Assembly: GCA_037693485.1 (NCBI GenBank)
Contig: CM075344.1
Location: forward strand, 90,989,001-91,053,000
Reading direction: 5' to 3'
Source of the DNA: Kitagawia praeruptora
Lineage: Eukaryota > Streptophyta > Magnoliopsida > Apiales > Apiaceae
DNA: 64,000 nt
Made by a program: the position numbers and the translations under genes. Below are positions 1 to 11,690 of the stretch, piece after piece. Position 1 is the first letter of the stretch, and each line of letters starts with the position of its first letter. The notes beneath the pieces were generated by a model, which saw nothing but the letters and a program-made list of their open reading frames with translations, made no database searches and was not told the DNA's origin.

Positions 1-651
1 CCCTATTGTCATTAATGGAAGCCCCATCACTGACCATATCATTGGGGTTAATAAGTGTGGCTTTTACAACCACTCGATTCACATCAGCAATTGGAATCTT
101 GGGCGAGGATGCGGAATTAACATCCTCCTCATTCATTACAAAATCTGTACTAGAAACAATAGAATCCGAAGATTCCTCAACCAAGATAGGCTGGATATCA
201 TTGAAAAAAGCCGGCTTCATCTTCTTATGAGAAGAGAAAAACTTACCTTCGCACTCCAGTAAGTTAATGGAGCTTCTAGTTCTCGAAGCAACCCCAGATC
301 CAGGACCCAACTTTCGCCCTTTGTTGTCATCAATCCCATCCAAAACCACCCTCCTCTTGGAATGAGGTCTCCAAGCAGATCTTACTGGATTAACCTGCTC
401 CAACGGTATCACTGACACCAACTCTTTCGCAAAAGACACTTTCTTCAGGTTCGCCTCAGACTTCCTGCCATTAGAGGACCAATTCGGCGGGCTACCATCT
501 TTCTTAACTTCTAACTTCCTGGAACGGGAGCCAACAGAGATGGTATAAATGGTACCAAATCAACTGCAAATGAAACCCTTTTCGGGCTTGTTACCGATTC
601 TAACCCCTCCTGGGTTATATTCACACTATCGGTGATATCAGCCGCCGATAG
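1..651 (-). mobile_element. N-a: truncated N-family element fragment
   Basis: The minus strand is open, apart from one apparent frameshift near 545, across most of this stretch. Read 5' to 3' it gives KRVSFAVDLV (about 560-590), then KKVSFAKELVSVIP (about 420-460), then GVASRTRSS (about 270-300) and a Lys-rich HKK stretch. The same order (two KKVSF-type motifs, then GIASRTCSS) occurs in N-b at 7794-8070, so both come from the same family. The fragment runs off the left window edge. At its right end it joins satellite directly at about 651/652, without a visible 5' head, so it is truncated. The function of the encoded protein is unknown. Family assignment is by in-window similarity only. Confidence 0.6.
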
Positions 652-3600
652 CTTTAATCGTTTGGCGCCTAAGACTTACTAAAACCTCATTTTGGACCGG
701 TCGGAACAAGAAAATTAATATGGCTTCATTTTTTACTTGTTTGAACATGGAAACCACTTGTAGCATTGTTCTTGATTCGTTTGACCCCTCAAACTCACTA
801 AAACCTCATTTTGGACTCGTTGGAACAAGAAAATTAGTTTTGCTTCATTTTTGACTCGTTTGAACATGGAAACCACTTGTAGCCTAGTTCTTGACTCGTT
901 TGACCCCTCAAACTCAATAAAACCTCATTTTGGACTCGTTGGAACAAGAAAATTAGTTTTGCTTCATTTTTGACTCGTTTGAACATGAAAACCATTTGAG
1001 CCCTGTTCTTTAATCGTTTGGCGCCTAAGACTCACTAAAACCTCATTTTGGACCGGTCGGAACAAGAAAATTAATATGGCTTCATTTTTTTCTTGTTTGA
1101 ACTTGAAAACCACTTGTAGCCTTTTTCTTGACTCGTTTGACCCTTCAAACTCAATAAAACCTCAATTTGGACTCGTTGGAACAAAAGCGTTAATTTAACT
1201 TCATCTTTTTCTTATTCGAACATGGAAACCACTTGTAGCCTAGTTCTTGACTCGTTTGACCCCTCAAACTCACTAAAACCTCATTTTGGACTCGTTTGAA
1301 CAAGAAAATTAGTTTTACTTCATTTTTGACTCATTTGAACATGAAAACCATTTGAGCCCTGTTTTTCAATCGTTTTGCGCCTAAGACTCACTAAAACCTC
1401 ATTTTGGACTGGTCGGAACAAGAAAATTAATATGGCTTCATTTATTACTTGTTTGAACATGGAAACCACTTGTAGCATTGTTCTTGATTCGTTTGACCCC
1501 TCAAACTCACTAAATCCTCATTTTAGACTAGTTGGAACAAGAAAATTAGTTTTGCTTCATTTTTTACTCGTTTGAACATGGAAACCACTTGTAGCTTAAT
1601 TTTTAACTCGTTTGACCCCTCAAACTCACTAAAACCTCATTTTGGACTCGTTGGAACAGGAAAATTAGTTTTGCTTCATTTTTGACTCGTTTGAACATGG
1701 AAACCACTTGTAGCTTAATTTTTGACTCGTTTGACCCCTCAAACTCACTAAAACCTCATTTTGGACTCGTTGGAACAAGAAAATTAGTTTTGCTTCATTT
1801 TTGACTCGTTTGAACATGGAAACCACTTGTAGCCTTCGAACATGGAAACCACTCGTTTGACCCTTCAAACTCAATAAAACCTCAATTTGGACTCGTTGGA
1901 ACAAAAGCATTAATTTAACTTCATCTTTTTCTTATTTGAACATGGAAACCACTGTAGCCTAGTTCTTGACTCGTTTGACCCCTCAAACTCACTAAAACCT
2001 CATTTTGGACTCGTTGGAACAAGAAAATTAGTTTTGCTTCATTTTTGACTCGTTTGAACATGAAAACCATTTGAGCCCTGTTCTTTAATCGTTTGGCGCC
2101 TAAGACTCACTAAAACCTCATTTTGGACCGGTCGGAACAAGAAAATTAATATGGCTTCATTTTTTACTTGTTTGAACATGGAAACCACTTGTAGCATTGT
2201 TCTTGATTCGTTTGACCCCTCAAACTCACTAAAACCTCATTTTGGACTCGTTAGAACAAGAAAATTAGTTTTGCTTCATTTTTGAATTGTTTGAACATGG
2301 AAACCACTTGTAGCCTAGTTCTTGACTCGTTTGACCCCTCAAACTCAATAAAACCTCATTTTGGACTCGTTGGAACAAGAAAATTAGTTTTGCTTCATTT
2401 TTGACTCGTTTGAACATGAAAACCATTTGAGCCCTGTTCTTTAATCGTTTGGCGCCTAAGACTCACTAAAACCTCATTTTGGACCGGTCGGAACAAGAAA
2501 ATTAATATGGCTTCATTTTTTTCTTGTTTGAACTTGAAAACCACTTGTAGCCTTTTTCTTGACTCGTTTGACCCTTCAAACTCAATAAAACCTCAATTTG
2601 GACTCGTTGGAACAAAAGCGTTAATTTAACTTCATCTTTTTCTTATTCGAACATGGAAACCACTTGTAGCCTAGTTCTTGACTCGTTTGACCCCTCAAAC
2701 TCACTAAAACCTCATTTTGGACTCGTTTGAACAAGAAAATTAGTTTTACTTCATTTTTGACTCATTTGAACATGAAAACCATTTGAGCCCTGTTTTTCAA
2801 TCGTTTTGCGCCTAAGACTCACTAAAACCTCATTTTGGACCGGTCGGAACAAGAAAATTAATATGGCTTCATTTTTTACTTGTTTGAACATGGAAACCAC
2901 TTGTAGCATTGTTCTTGATTCGTTTGACCCCTCAAACTCACTAAAACCTCATTTTGGACTCGTTGGAACAAGAAAATTAGTTTTGCTTCATTTTTGACTC
3001 GTTTGAACATGGAAACCACTTGTAGCCTAGTTCTTGACTCGTTTGACCCCTCAAACTCAATAAAACCTCATTTTGGACTCGTTGGAACAAGAAAATTAGT
3101 TTTGCTTCATTTTTGACTCGTTTGAACATGAAAACCATTTGAGCCCTGTTCTTTAATCGTTTGGCGCCTAAGACTCACTAAAACCTCATTTTGGACCGGT
3201 CGGAACAAGAAAATTAATATGGCTTCATTTTTTTCTTGTTTGAACTTGAAAACCACTTGTAGCCTTTTTCTTGACTCGTTTGACCCTTCAAACTCAATAA
3301 AACCTCAATTTGGACTCGTTGGAACAAAAGCGTTAATTTAACTTCATCTTTTTCTTATTCGAACATGGAAACCACTTGTAGCCTAGTTCTTGACTCGTTT
3401 GACCCCTCAAACTCACTAAAACCTCATTTTGGACTCGTTTGAACAAGAAAATTAGTTTTACTTCATTTTTGACTCATTTGAACATGAAAACCATTTGAGC
3501 CCTGTTTTTCAATCGTTTTGCGCCTAAGACTCACTAAAACCTCATTTTGGACTGGTCGGAACAAGAAAATTAATATGGCTTCATTTATTACTTGTTTGAA

Positions 3601-5339
3601 CATGGAAACCACTTGTAGCATTGTTCTTGATTCGTTTGACCCCTCAAACTCACTAAATCCTCATTTTAGACTAGTTGGAACAAGAAAATTAGTTTTGCTT
3701 CATTTTTTACTCGTTTGAACATGGAAACCACTTGTAGCTTAATTTTTAACTCGTTTGACCCCTCAAACTCACTAAAACCTCATTTTGGACTCGTTGGAAC
3801 AGGAAAATTAGTTTTGCTTCATTTTTGACTCGTTTGAACATGGAAACCACTTGTAGCTTAATTTTTGACTCGTTTGACCCCTCAAACTCACTAAAACCTC
3901 ATTTTGGACTCGTTGGAACAAGAAAATTAGTTTTGCTTCATTTTTGACTCGTTTGAACATGGAAACCACTTGTAGCCTTCGAACATGGAAACCACTCGTT
4001 TGACCCTTCAAACTCAATAAAACCTCAATTTGGACTCGTTGGAACAAAAGCATTAATTTAACTTCATCTTTTTCTTATTTGAACATGGAAACCACTGTAG
4101 CCTAGTTCTTGACTCGTTTGACCCCTCAAACTCACTAAAACCTCATTTTGGACTCGTTGGAACAAGAAAATTAGTTTTGCTTCATTTTTGACTCGTTTGA
4201 ACATGAAAACCATTTGAGCCCTGTTCTTTAATCGTTTGGCGCCTAAGACTCACTAAAACCTCATTTTGGACCGGTCGGAACAAGAAAATTAATATGGCTT
4301 CATTTTTTACTTGTTTGAACATGGAAACCACTTGTAGCATTGTTCTTGATTCGTTTGACCCCTCAAACTCACTAAAACCTCATTTTGGACTCGTTAGAAC
4401 AAGAAAATTAGTTTTGCTTCATTTTTGAACTGTTTGAACATGGAAACCACTTGTAGCCTAGTTCTTGACTCGTTTGACCCCTCAAACTCACTAAAACCTC
4501 ATTTTGGACTCGTTGGAACAAGAAAATTAGTTTTCCTTCATTTTTGACTCGTTTGAACATGAAAACCATTTGAGCCCTGTTCTTTAATCGTTTGGCGCCT
4601 AAGACTCACTAAAACCTCATTTTGGACCGGTCGGAACAAGAAAATTAATATGGCTTCATTTTTTTCTTGTTTGAACTTGAAAACCACTTGTAGCCTTTTT
4701 CTTGACTCGTTTGACCCTTCAAACTCAATAAAACCTCAATTTGGACTCGTTGGAACAAAAGCGTTAATTTAACTTCATCTTTTTCTTATTCGAACATGGA
4801 AACCACTTGTAGCCTAGTTCTTGACTCGTTTGACCCCTCAAACTCACTAAAACCTCATTTTGGACTCGTTTGAACAAGAAAATTAGTTTTGCTTCATTTT
4901 TGACTCGTTTGAACATGAAAACCATTTGAACCCTGTTCTTTAATCGTTTGGCGCCTAAGACTCACTAAAACCTCATTTTGGACCGGTCGGAACAAGAAAA
5001 TTAATATGGCTTCATTTATTACTTGTTTGAACATGGAAACCACTTGTAGCATTGTTCTTGATTCGTTTGACCCCTCAAACTCACTAAATCCTCATTTTAG
5101 ACTCGTTGGAACAAGAAAATTAGTTTTGCTTCATTTTTGACTCGTTTGAACATGGAAACCACTTGTAGCTTAATTTTTGACTCGTTTGACCCCTCAAACT
5201 CACTAAAACCTCATTTTGGACTCCTTGGAACAAGAAAATTAGTTTTGCTTCATTTTTGACTCGTTTGAACATGGAAACCACTTGTAGCTTAATTTTTGAT
5301 TCGTTTGACCCCTCAAACTCACTAAAACCTCATTTTGGA
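652..5339. repeat. 119-bp satellite, block 1
   Basis: About 39 tandem copies of a 119-bp monomer. Each monomer is built of three sub-repeats of 39, 40 and 40 bp, and each sub-repeat begins GACTCGTT. One monomer in three carries a variant reading GCGCCTAAGACTCAC. That variant recurs at about 664, 1018, 1378, 2096, 2450, 2809, 3164, 3522, 4239, 4597 and 4952, which gives a higher-order trimer of about 357 bp. A longer period of about 2,143 bp (18 monomers) is also clear: 1375-1575 and 3518-3718 match, as do 1665-1910 and 3808-4053. Short open frames here are chance by-products of the repeat. No gene is seen. Such homogenised higher-order arrays are typical of centromeric, pericentromeric or subtelomeric satellites. 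Confidence 0.95.
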
Positions 5340-5363
5340 ATAGCAAAAAACATTAATAAAAAA

Positions 5364-5572
5364 ATGAGAGTTCTAGAGAGAGAAGCTCTTCCTTCTTTCT
5401 AAAACTCAAAACCCTAGCTAGCCGCCAAATTTAAAACTTCAGATCTTATCTCTTACACACTTTCCTCATCATAAATTCCATATTCCCCTCATTTACTCCA
5501 CCTTCTCTTGTTTCCCAAACCTAAACACCATATTTCTTTTACCTATTTTAATAATTTTCGGTCAGTACTCCC
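5364..5572 (+). promoter_or_regulatory. LA1 5' head and 5' UTR
   Basis: Starts ATGAGAGTTCTAGAGAGAG and contains AAAACCCTAG (telo-box like) followed by GCCGCC at 5421-5426, then a pyrimidine-rich leader up to the ORF1 ATG at 5573. The same arrangement opens LA2 (43693), LB1 (50667), LA3 (56685) and N-f (53346). In reverse it opens N-d (23535), N-c (25808) and N-e (56332). AAACCCTA boxes are known plant promoter and 5' UTR elements. An internal promoter role is inferred from the position and conservation. Confidence 0.6.
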
Positions 5573-7405
5573 ATGGTGAGTCAAAATTCGAATTGCGACT
5601 CTGAATCTGGCTTACCTGGCTATATGCAGGATATGGAGGATGATAAGTTTCAGGAAATGCTTGCACGAAGAGAAGTTGAGGATTTTCCAGCTCTAGTAGT
5701 GCCTAATGCTCTAGAGGGAGGTGTCTCAGTTGAGAAGATAAGTGAGATATCCTCTGGTGAGGATGAAGCTTCTTATGAGACTGCTAGAGATGCGATAGAG
5801 AGAGAAACGATTCACATGGTAGCAAAGGGTGTGGCTGCGAACAACAAATATGAAAGAGAGGACCTTATAAAGCTCCGCAACCAAATGATGGATATTCATA
5901 GCTTTCTTGCCAAGAAGGGTTTTTCGGTGAGTGAAGTTGAAAAAGAAATTTTGAAAGATAAAGAGAGGTTTAATGCAGGGTTAGTCAGCCCAGTGCGTTT
6001 CATTGATGGTAGAGATGAGATGGGCCTTCCCATTTTTTCAAACAAGGAAATACCTAAGAACCTGGCTGCCAACGAGAAGGGGGCGGGAGTGGTTAAAGGA
6101 ATCCTAAAGAATGTTAATTCTGGGGGTTTGGAAAGGGGCGAAAGCTCGAAGAGTATGCAGGAACCTGTTGTAGATAAAGTAAACAATGACACCACCAAAA
6201 ATGGGGGGAAGAATGAGAAGACCGAAATGGGGACCAAAGGAACTAAATCCTGGTCATTAGTGCTAAGAACGGCCCCTGGACCTTTCAAAGAAGTGAAATT
6301 TGACTATGTCCCTCCAATTGCAGGCTCAGATGTTGTATCCCCCCCAGAGGATGTTCTTAAGAAAGGTGCGGAAAAATTCAAATGTTGCATTGTGGGTCAA
6401 TTTACCAAAGGAACTTTGCCATTTAAGAGAGTAAAGGAGGTGGCATTTTCAACCTGGAGGAAGGGCCTCACCATGGTCTCTCAGCGAAATGAATCTACAT
6501 ACGTTTTTAGGTTCAACTCTACCAATGAGAAAAACGCAGTTTTAAGCAAAGGTACGTGGTATTTCGATAAAAGGCCTCTGGTCCTAACTGATTGGGGTTT
6601 TACTGTGTGTTCAGAACCAATTACCTCAATGCCATTGTGGGTTAAATTGGCCAACCTACCAGATTGCTACTGGACACAGGAGGGTCTTAGTCGTGTGGCT
6701 AGTGTTATTGGCAAGCCCTTGGGGGCTGATGCCCTCGCCTCTGAGCTAGAAATCTTGCCACTTGCTAAAATGTGTGTGTAGTATAAAGTGGGGGATCCCC
6801 TACCGCCTATCCTAAAAGTGGTGGATCTGGATGGCTCTATAGTGGAGGTTAAAGTCACTTATATTAATAAGCCAATGGTGTGCATCCATTGTAAATCACT
6901 TGGTCATATCATAAATGTTTGCCCAGTGGCTTCTCGAGAATGGACTGCAGGGGGCTCTAAACCTACAAAAGTTGATCTAAATGAGCATCCCAAGAATGGA
7001 AAAGGTAAGGATAAAGTGGAGCAGCATGGCCAAGAAAAAGAAGTGAAAGCACAAAAGGTGGTGGTTGAACAAAAGGAAGTAGTTCCAGGAGAGGAGGTGA
7101 GTCAAACGGTGAGTGAAATGGCCAAAATGGCGCAGCCAAATTTTGCTGCAAACGAGGGTGGGAATAACCAAAGCCCCACAGTAGACACTATAGTAGATGA
7201 AGGAGATCAGGGGTGGACTGAGGTTCGTTCGAAGAGGAAACCAGTGGCATCTCCAAGCATTTCTCCAGATGCTTCCACGCCCCAGCAGTTTCAAAACATT
7301 GTGGTTGATGAGATAGATAAGAAGCATGGCTCTCGAACTCCAAAACCATATAAGAAAGTTAAAAGAGGGGGAAGGGGGGGACGAACCCCCTCCTCAAGGT
7401 CATAA
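5573..7405 (+). pseudogene. LA1 ORF1 (DUF4283/CCHC RNA-binding protein), one nonsense codon
   Basis: Homologue of the intact 620-aa ORF1 of LA3. It reads from the ATG at 5573 (MVSQNSNCDSESGLPGYMQD) to a TAG at 6779-6781, where LA2 and LA3 have CAG. The same frame then continues to TAA at 7403-7405. Before the stop lie a charged N-terminal region and a DUF4283-type domain (about residues 270-400, with KFKCCIVGQFTKG and MPLWVKLANLPDCYW). After the stop lies a CCHC zinc knuckle, C-x2-C-x4-H-x4-C (CIHCKSLGHIINVCP), then an acidic and basic tail. In plant L1-like LINEs this protein coats the element RNA. The TAA overlaps the ORF2 ATG as TAATG, a layout that suits termination-reinitiation. The CAG to TAG change inactivates the copy. 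Confidence 0.88.
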
Positions 7406-7726
7406 TGTCTCTTATGACTATTTTTTGTTCCTACAACGTTAGAGGCCTCAATAATAAAGTTGGTTTTATCAGGGACTTTATTTCAAATAACAAATTGTCC
7501 CTGATAGGTCTTTTGGAAACTCATGTCCAAACTGACGTTGCTAGGATTATCTCCTGGACTCTTAATCCACGGTTTCAGTGGTGTTTTAATTATGATCATC
7601 ATCCGGGAGGATGTATTTGGCTGGGGTGGAACCCCTCTATTTGGAATGTTTTGGTTATTGCTACTTCTAGTCAGCATATCACATGCTCTGTCACTCTTAT
7701 TGAGAACAACACAAACTTTGTTATCT

Positions 7727-9521
7727 TTTTTTTTTTTTGCTAATTAAAATTTTTATATATTTATTATATATTTATTATATAATTATTAGTTTAATGAAGA
7801 AGGTTTCTTTTTCGGAGAACCTAGTGACCGTGATTCCTCCCCGTTCGCGAGGATTTGTAGTTTGCCATCCGGTGGGTAATCCGATTAGGAGTCCAAAGAG
7901 GGTCTCCTTTTCGGAGAACCTTGTGACTGTGTATCCTTTGGAGGATAAGGGATTGAAGTTTGAGACGGAGTGTATGGAGTTTGGTGCTTCTGGTCTCATA
8001 GATGGGCTGGAGGTGTCGGGGAGGGCCTTCACTCCCACAACTGGGATTGCTTCTAGGACGTGTAGCTCGTTTGAAGGTAAGATCTACTACTCCAAGAAGA
8101 AAGTTACTTTTAACGATTTGGTTGTTGAAATTAAAGATTTCAATAATGAAATGTCCGATTCATCGGAAGCAACTGACATTTCTGTTAGTGCTAATGTGGA
8201 TTTGGGAGTCAATTCCTCTTTGGTGTATGAGGGAATTGATTTTCCAATTTTGGGTGAAAATGACTGGCCTAGAGAGAATCTAGAGGTTTGCCGAAAGGCT
8301 TGCCTTAGGAAGTCTACGCTTAATGTGGAGGTTGTAAAACCTGTGAAGAAATCAGTGAAGTGGAAGGATAATGTCCAGGTTATTATTGATCAAGAAACGG
8401 CTATTGTTAATGATAGTCAGGTCAATAAGAAGTTGGTTATGGATGAGGAGGTGGGTCACAAGCTGAAAGGAAAGGACATTGATGAAGCCTTTGAGTATTT
8501 AAGGAGTAGCGGTTGTGTTCGGGAAGGGACAGAAAGGATGTTGAGGCGTATGCTTAGGATACTTGGGTGTGAACCAGGGGGTTACACTTATTTTAATTGT
8601 TGTTATTGTAGTTATTACTTGACAATGAATGGTGAGGGCGCTTTGGAGCAAGGTGTTGAGCTGGATGTTCATAGAGTGTGTGCAATGCGCATTGCAACAT
8701 GGTTATTTGCTTGTTATGATGTCCTTGAGATGAAGGGATTGGTTGAAGACCCTTTATGGGTGGAGGATGCTTTAGTTACCTATGTGAAGAAGTGCAGTTC
8801 TAGTTATGACGTCCTAGTGATGGACTTTGTTGTATCCCCGGTTTGGGTGAATTGGAATCATGGAAATGCAGAAGGGAAATGGTTTCTTTGGTGTTTGGTT
8901 TTGAGGCACGCAGTCAAAAGCAGGGAACAGTACATTTGGGGGTCCATTTTTGGGATTGGCTTAGACATGGTGACTATGAATGCTCTAGATGATGTTATCT
9001 GCTTTTTCTGGGCTGTTGATCTTCGATCGTGCCAATTATTCACTTATGGAGAAGTATTTAACTTCCTTGTTGTTGTTGTTGGCCAAAGTCGCCTGTTCGA
9101 TTTTTGGCATCTCAGAAGTAGAGCTGATGCTGCGTATTATGTTGATGGGTTTTTTAGCATGAACGATGTTGCTAGTGTTGGTCATAAAGTGGCAAGTGAT
9201 ATTTATGAAGATTGTGTGGAAGCTGTTAGCCTTTTGGTTGTTGCCAGTGGGACAACTTTGGTATTGAAAATTATCGATTGTCCACCTTGGTGGAATAGGT
9301 TTTTCGGCAACTTGTACGTGTTGCCTTGTTGTTGTCCTGTTGTTTTGTGACATAGGCAAGAAGCTATGGGAGAAGCATCTGCTTAGGATTTCGAAGTGCG
9401 GTCCAGGAGGTCACACTTTATATGATATAGGCTAACAGGCGTGTTTAAGATGGTTTTTTAATTAGTTTTATGTTGACTAGGTTTCTAGCTATTCTGCTGG
9501 GACTATTTTTGTCTATAATGG
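7727..9521 (+). mobile_element. N-b: N-family element with 5' inversion
   Basis: Flanked by an 11-bp duplication CTTTGTTATCT at 7716-7726 and 9522-9532. LA3 shows the uninterrupted site near 59064-59080. The left end is poly-T followed by GCTAATTAAAATTTT, the reverse complement of the family 3' end, so the insertion is minus-oriented by its tail. The body with its long ORF runs on the plus strand instead. Between them lie about 40 bp of AT-only filler. Poly-T, a stub of inverted 3' end, then sense body and a target duplication is the pattern made by twin priming. The body is also 5'-truncated and lacks the GGGG-TATG-CCCC tail. Confidence 0.8.
7794..9350 (+). CDS. N-b unknown protein, 5'-truncated
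   Basis: An open frame of 518 codons from the ATG at 7794 (an upstream ATG at 7737 lies in the tail stub and filler and is not original). The N-terminal third carries four related Lys-rich motifs: KKVSFSENLVTVIP, KRVSFSENLVTVYP, KKVTFNDLVVEI and KKSVKWKDNVQVII. The rest is hydrophobic and Cys/Trp-rich, with LRILGCEPGG near residue 260 and VGQSRLFDFWHL about 85 residues before the end. The last motif is shared with N-f (VGQSRLLVFWRF) and N-d (VGQCRLFGFWSL). I recognise no enzyme domain. The KKVSF/KRVSF words fit the RVxF consensus for protein phosphatase 1 docking, but that is only a pattern match. The protein may be incomplete at its N-terminus because the element is truncated. Confidence 0.6.
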   Translation: MKKVSFSENLVTVIPPRSRGFVVCHPVGNPIRSPKRVSFSENLVTVYPLEDKGLKFETECMEFGASGLIDGLEVSGRAFTPTTGIASRTCSSFEGKIYYSKKKVTFNDLVVEIKDFNNEMSDSSEATDISVSANVDLGVNSSLVYEGIDFPILGENDWPRENLEVCRKACLRKSTLNVEVVKPVKKSVKWKDNVQVIIDQETAIVNDSQVNKKLVMDEEVGHKLKGKDIDEAFEYLRSSGCVREGTERMLRRMLRILGCEPGGYTYFNCCYCSYYLTMNGEGALEQGVELDVHRVCAMRIATWLFACYDVLEMKGLVEDPLWVEDALVTYVKKCSSSYDVLVMDFVVSPVWVNWNHGNAEGKWFLWCLVLRHAVKSREQYIWGSIFGIGLDMVTMNALDDVICFFWAVDLRSCQLFTYGEVFNFLVVVVGQSRLFDFWHLRSRADAAYYVDGFFSMNDVASVGHKVASDIYEDCVEAVSLLVVASGTTLVLKIIDCPPWWNRFFGNLYVLPCCCPVVL

Positions 9522-11690
9522 CTTTGTTATCTCGTTTGTGTATGGGTTTAATGAAGCGATTGATCGCAGGCCATTATGGAATGATTTGGCAGGGCTAGCA
9601 AATGGTTTGAATGATGAGGCCTGGGTCTTATGTGGTGACTTCAACTCTTGCATTAGCATTGATGAAAAGTAGGGAGGAGTTCTAGACTGGACTGCTGGAA
9701 TGGATGAGTTCAAACAGTTTTTGCTTGCAAATGGTCTCACCGATCTTCGGTATTCGGGACATTTCTTTACTTGGTGGGACAGCAATATTACACAGCCAAA
9801 GTTCAGAAAGTTGGACCGAGTGTTAGTTAACTCCAATTGGCATTCTTTGCTCCCTTGCTCTTCTGTGGAATTCATTTCTCAGGGTTTGTCTGATCATTGC
9901 CCTGCAATCACTTCGCTTGGAACTAGTTTCTCCTCCGGGGTGAAGCCCTTCCAATTTTTTAATCACCTCATTGAGAATCCTGATTTCTTGGAAACTGTGG
10001 TGGAAGCTTGGTCTGTGGAGGTAGAGGGAAACCCTTGGTTTATTTTGACCTCAAAGCTCAAAAATGTAAAGTTGGCTTTTAAGGGCCTAAACAGAAAGGT
10101 GGGGGATATCCATCACTGCTGCATATTTTGAAGAAGAAAAGGAGTTTATCGAGAAGTATTCAGCAGCCTTAAGATTGGAGGAGCAGTTCTTAAAGCAGAA
10201 ATCCAGGATACATTGGTTAAAACTTGGTGATGGCAATAGTAAGTTTTTCTATAACTCCTGCAGAGGGAACTGGAATACTAATAAGATTATCTCTCTTCGT
10301 GACTCGGAGGGAGTTTCACACTCTTCGCATGCTGATATGGCCAAGGTGGCGACGGATTTCTATAAAGACATTTTGGGGAAAAAGTCTGAGGTAGCTGATT
10401 TTCCAAATGACATTCCTCTTCCCTCTCTCTCAGATTCCCAGATCGATCATGTGGCTGCCCCTTTCTCTGAAAGTGAAGTGTTGAGCACCCTTAAAAAAAT
10501 GGCAAAGAACAAAAGTCCAGGACCGGATGGGTTCACTGTTGAATTCTATTTATCTGTTTGGCATGTAGTGGGAAATGATGTGACAAAAGGTATTATGTAT
10601 TTCTTTAATACTCTGCACCTGCCTAGAGGGATAAATGCTGCTTCTATCTACCTAGTTCCTAAGCAGGCTAACCCATCAGAAATGCAACACTTTAGGCCCA
10701 TCTCTTGCTGCAATGTCTTGTATAAATGTATTTCCTCTATGCTGGCCAAGAGACTCAAAGCTGTCCTTCCATCTATTATTTCTCCGGTGCAGTCTGCGTT
10801 TGTAGCCAAGAGATCCATTGGTGACAATATCTTTCTAGCACAAGCTTTATGTAAAGACTATAATGGCAACTCAGGTAAACCCCGCTGTGCTATAAAGTTG
10901 GACATCCATAAGGCTTTTGATTCCCTAAACTGAAAGTTCTTGTTTATGATACTGGAAAGAATGAGATTTCCCCACCAGTTCATCATGTGGCTGTAGAAAT
11001 GCATCACCTCCACAATGTTTTCTGTAAAGTTAAATGGCAGTCTTGAAGGTTTTTTCAAAGGTGAGTCTGGCCTGAGGCAGGGTGACCCCTTGTCCCCCTA
11101 TCTGTTTGTGATAGCCATGGAGGCTCTCTCAGCTTGTCTGAGTAAGGTGGCCAGGGATCCTAACTTTAAATTCCATTGGAGAACAAAGGAGGTAAACCTG
11201 AACCATATTATTTTTGCTGATGATGTTTTCCTGTTTAGTCATGGTGATCTTAGTTCAGTTTCAGCACTATTGGATGGGATAAATCTTTTTTCAAACTGTT
11301 CTAACCTCAAGCCTAATGTTGCAAAGACTACTTGTTTCTTTGCCAATGTTAGACAGGAAGTTGTTGATGATATTCTTACTTATTCGGGGTTCCAAAGAGG
11401 TCATATGCCTATCACCTACTTGGGTCTACCTCTCATTACGGGTAAGCTAAGCAAAAATGATTGCCAGACTCTGATCACCAGACTGTGTAGCAAAGTAGAG
11501 TTGTGGACAGCTAGATTTCTAAATTTTGCAGGCCGCCTCCAACTGATCAAAGCTATTTTGGTCAGTATTGTGGGTTATTGGAGTATGTACTTATTTCTTC
11601 CTAAAGGAATTCTTAAGAAGATTAATGCTCTAATCTTCAAGTTCCTTTGGGGAGGGTTCTACAAACCAGATGGGAAATGTCAGTACAAAG

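Larger units (their letters stand above)
5340..11690 (+). mobile_element. LA1: L1-type LINE, 5' and central part
   Basis: The LINE has a 5' UTR, ORF1 (5573-7405) and ORF2 (from 7405). It is interrupted by N-b (7727-9521) and then split by COP1 at 11690. The target CAAAG is duplicated at 11686-11690 and 48348-48352. The 3' remnant resumes at 48353. Comparison with LA2 and LA3 shows nonsense changes and a deletion of about 60 bp near 10110, so this copy is dead. The left flank is satellite. The 19 bases at 5321-5339 (ACTAAAACCTCATTTTGGA) recur immediately after the 3' remnant at 48940-48958. This may be the target duplication, but the satellite repeats the same word anyway. Confidence 0.9.
7405..11690 (+). 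pseudogene. LA1 ORF2 (endonuclease-reverse transcriptase), broken
   Basis: Begins at 7405 (MSLMTIFCSYNVRGLNNK), the start of an exonuclease-endonuclease-phosphatase type endonuclease. LLETHV follows. The frame is cut at 7726 by N-b and resumes after the target duplication at 9522-9532, with CGDFNSC, SGHFFTWW and LSDHCPAI. The reverse transcriptase follows: NKSPGPDGF, FRPISCCN, IKLDIHKAFDSLN (motif A), RQGDPLSPYLF and FADDVFLFSHGD (catalytic FADD). Lesions seen against LA3 and LA2 are TAG at 9670, a deletion of about 60 bp near 10110, TGA at 10931 and TAG at 10994. The reading stops at the COP1 insertion at 11690. The C-terminal portion lies at 48353-48939. It can no longer make a working enzyme. 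Confidence 0.88.

Noticed and set aside
1375..4053. Several 60-80 codon open frames on both strands (for example 1375-1575, 1665-1910, 2806-2997, 3518-3718, 3808-4053)
   Set aside because: They are repeated readings of the 119-bp satellite, with no independent coding evidence.
5896..6288. Antisense open frame over LINE ORF1, also seen at 44225-44641 and 57034-57624
   Set aside because: It mirrors the codon composition of ORF1 on the other strand and is explained as a shadow.
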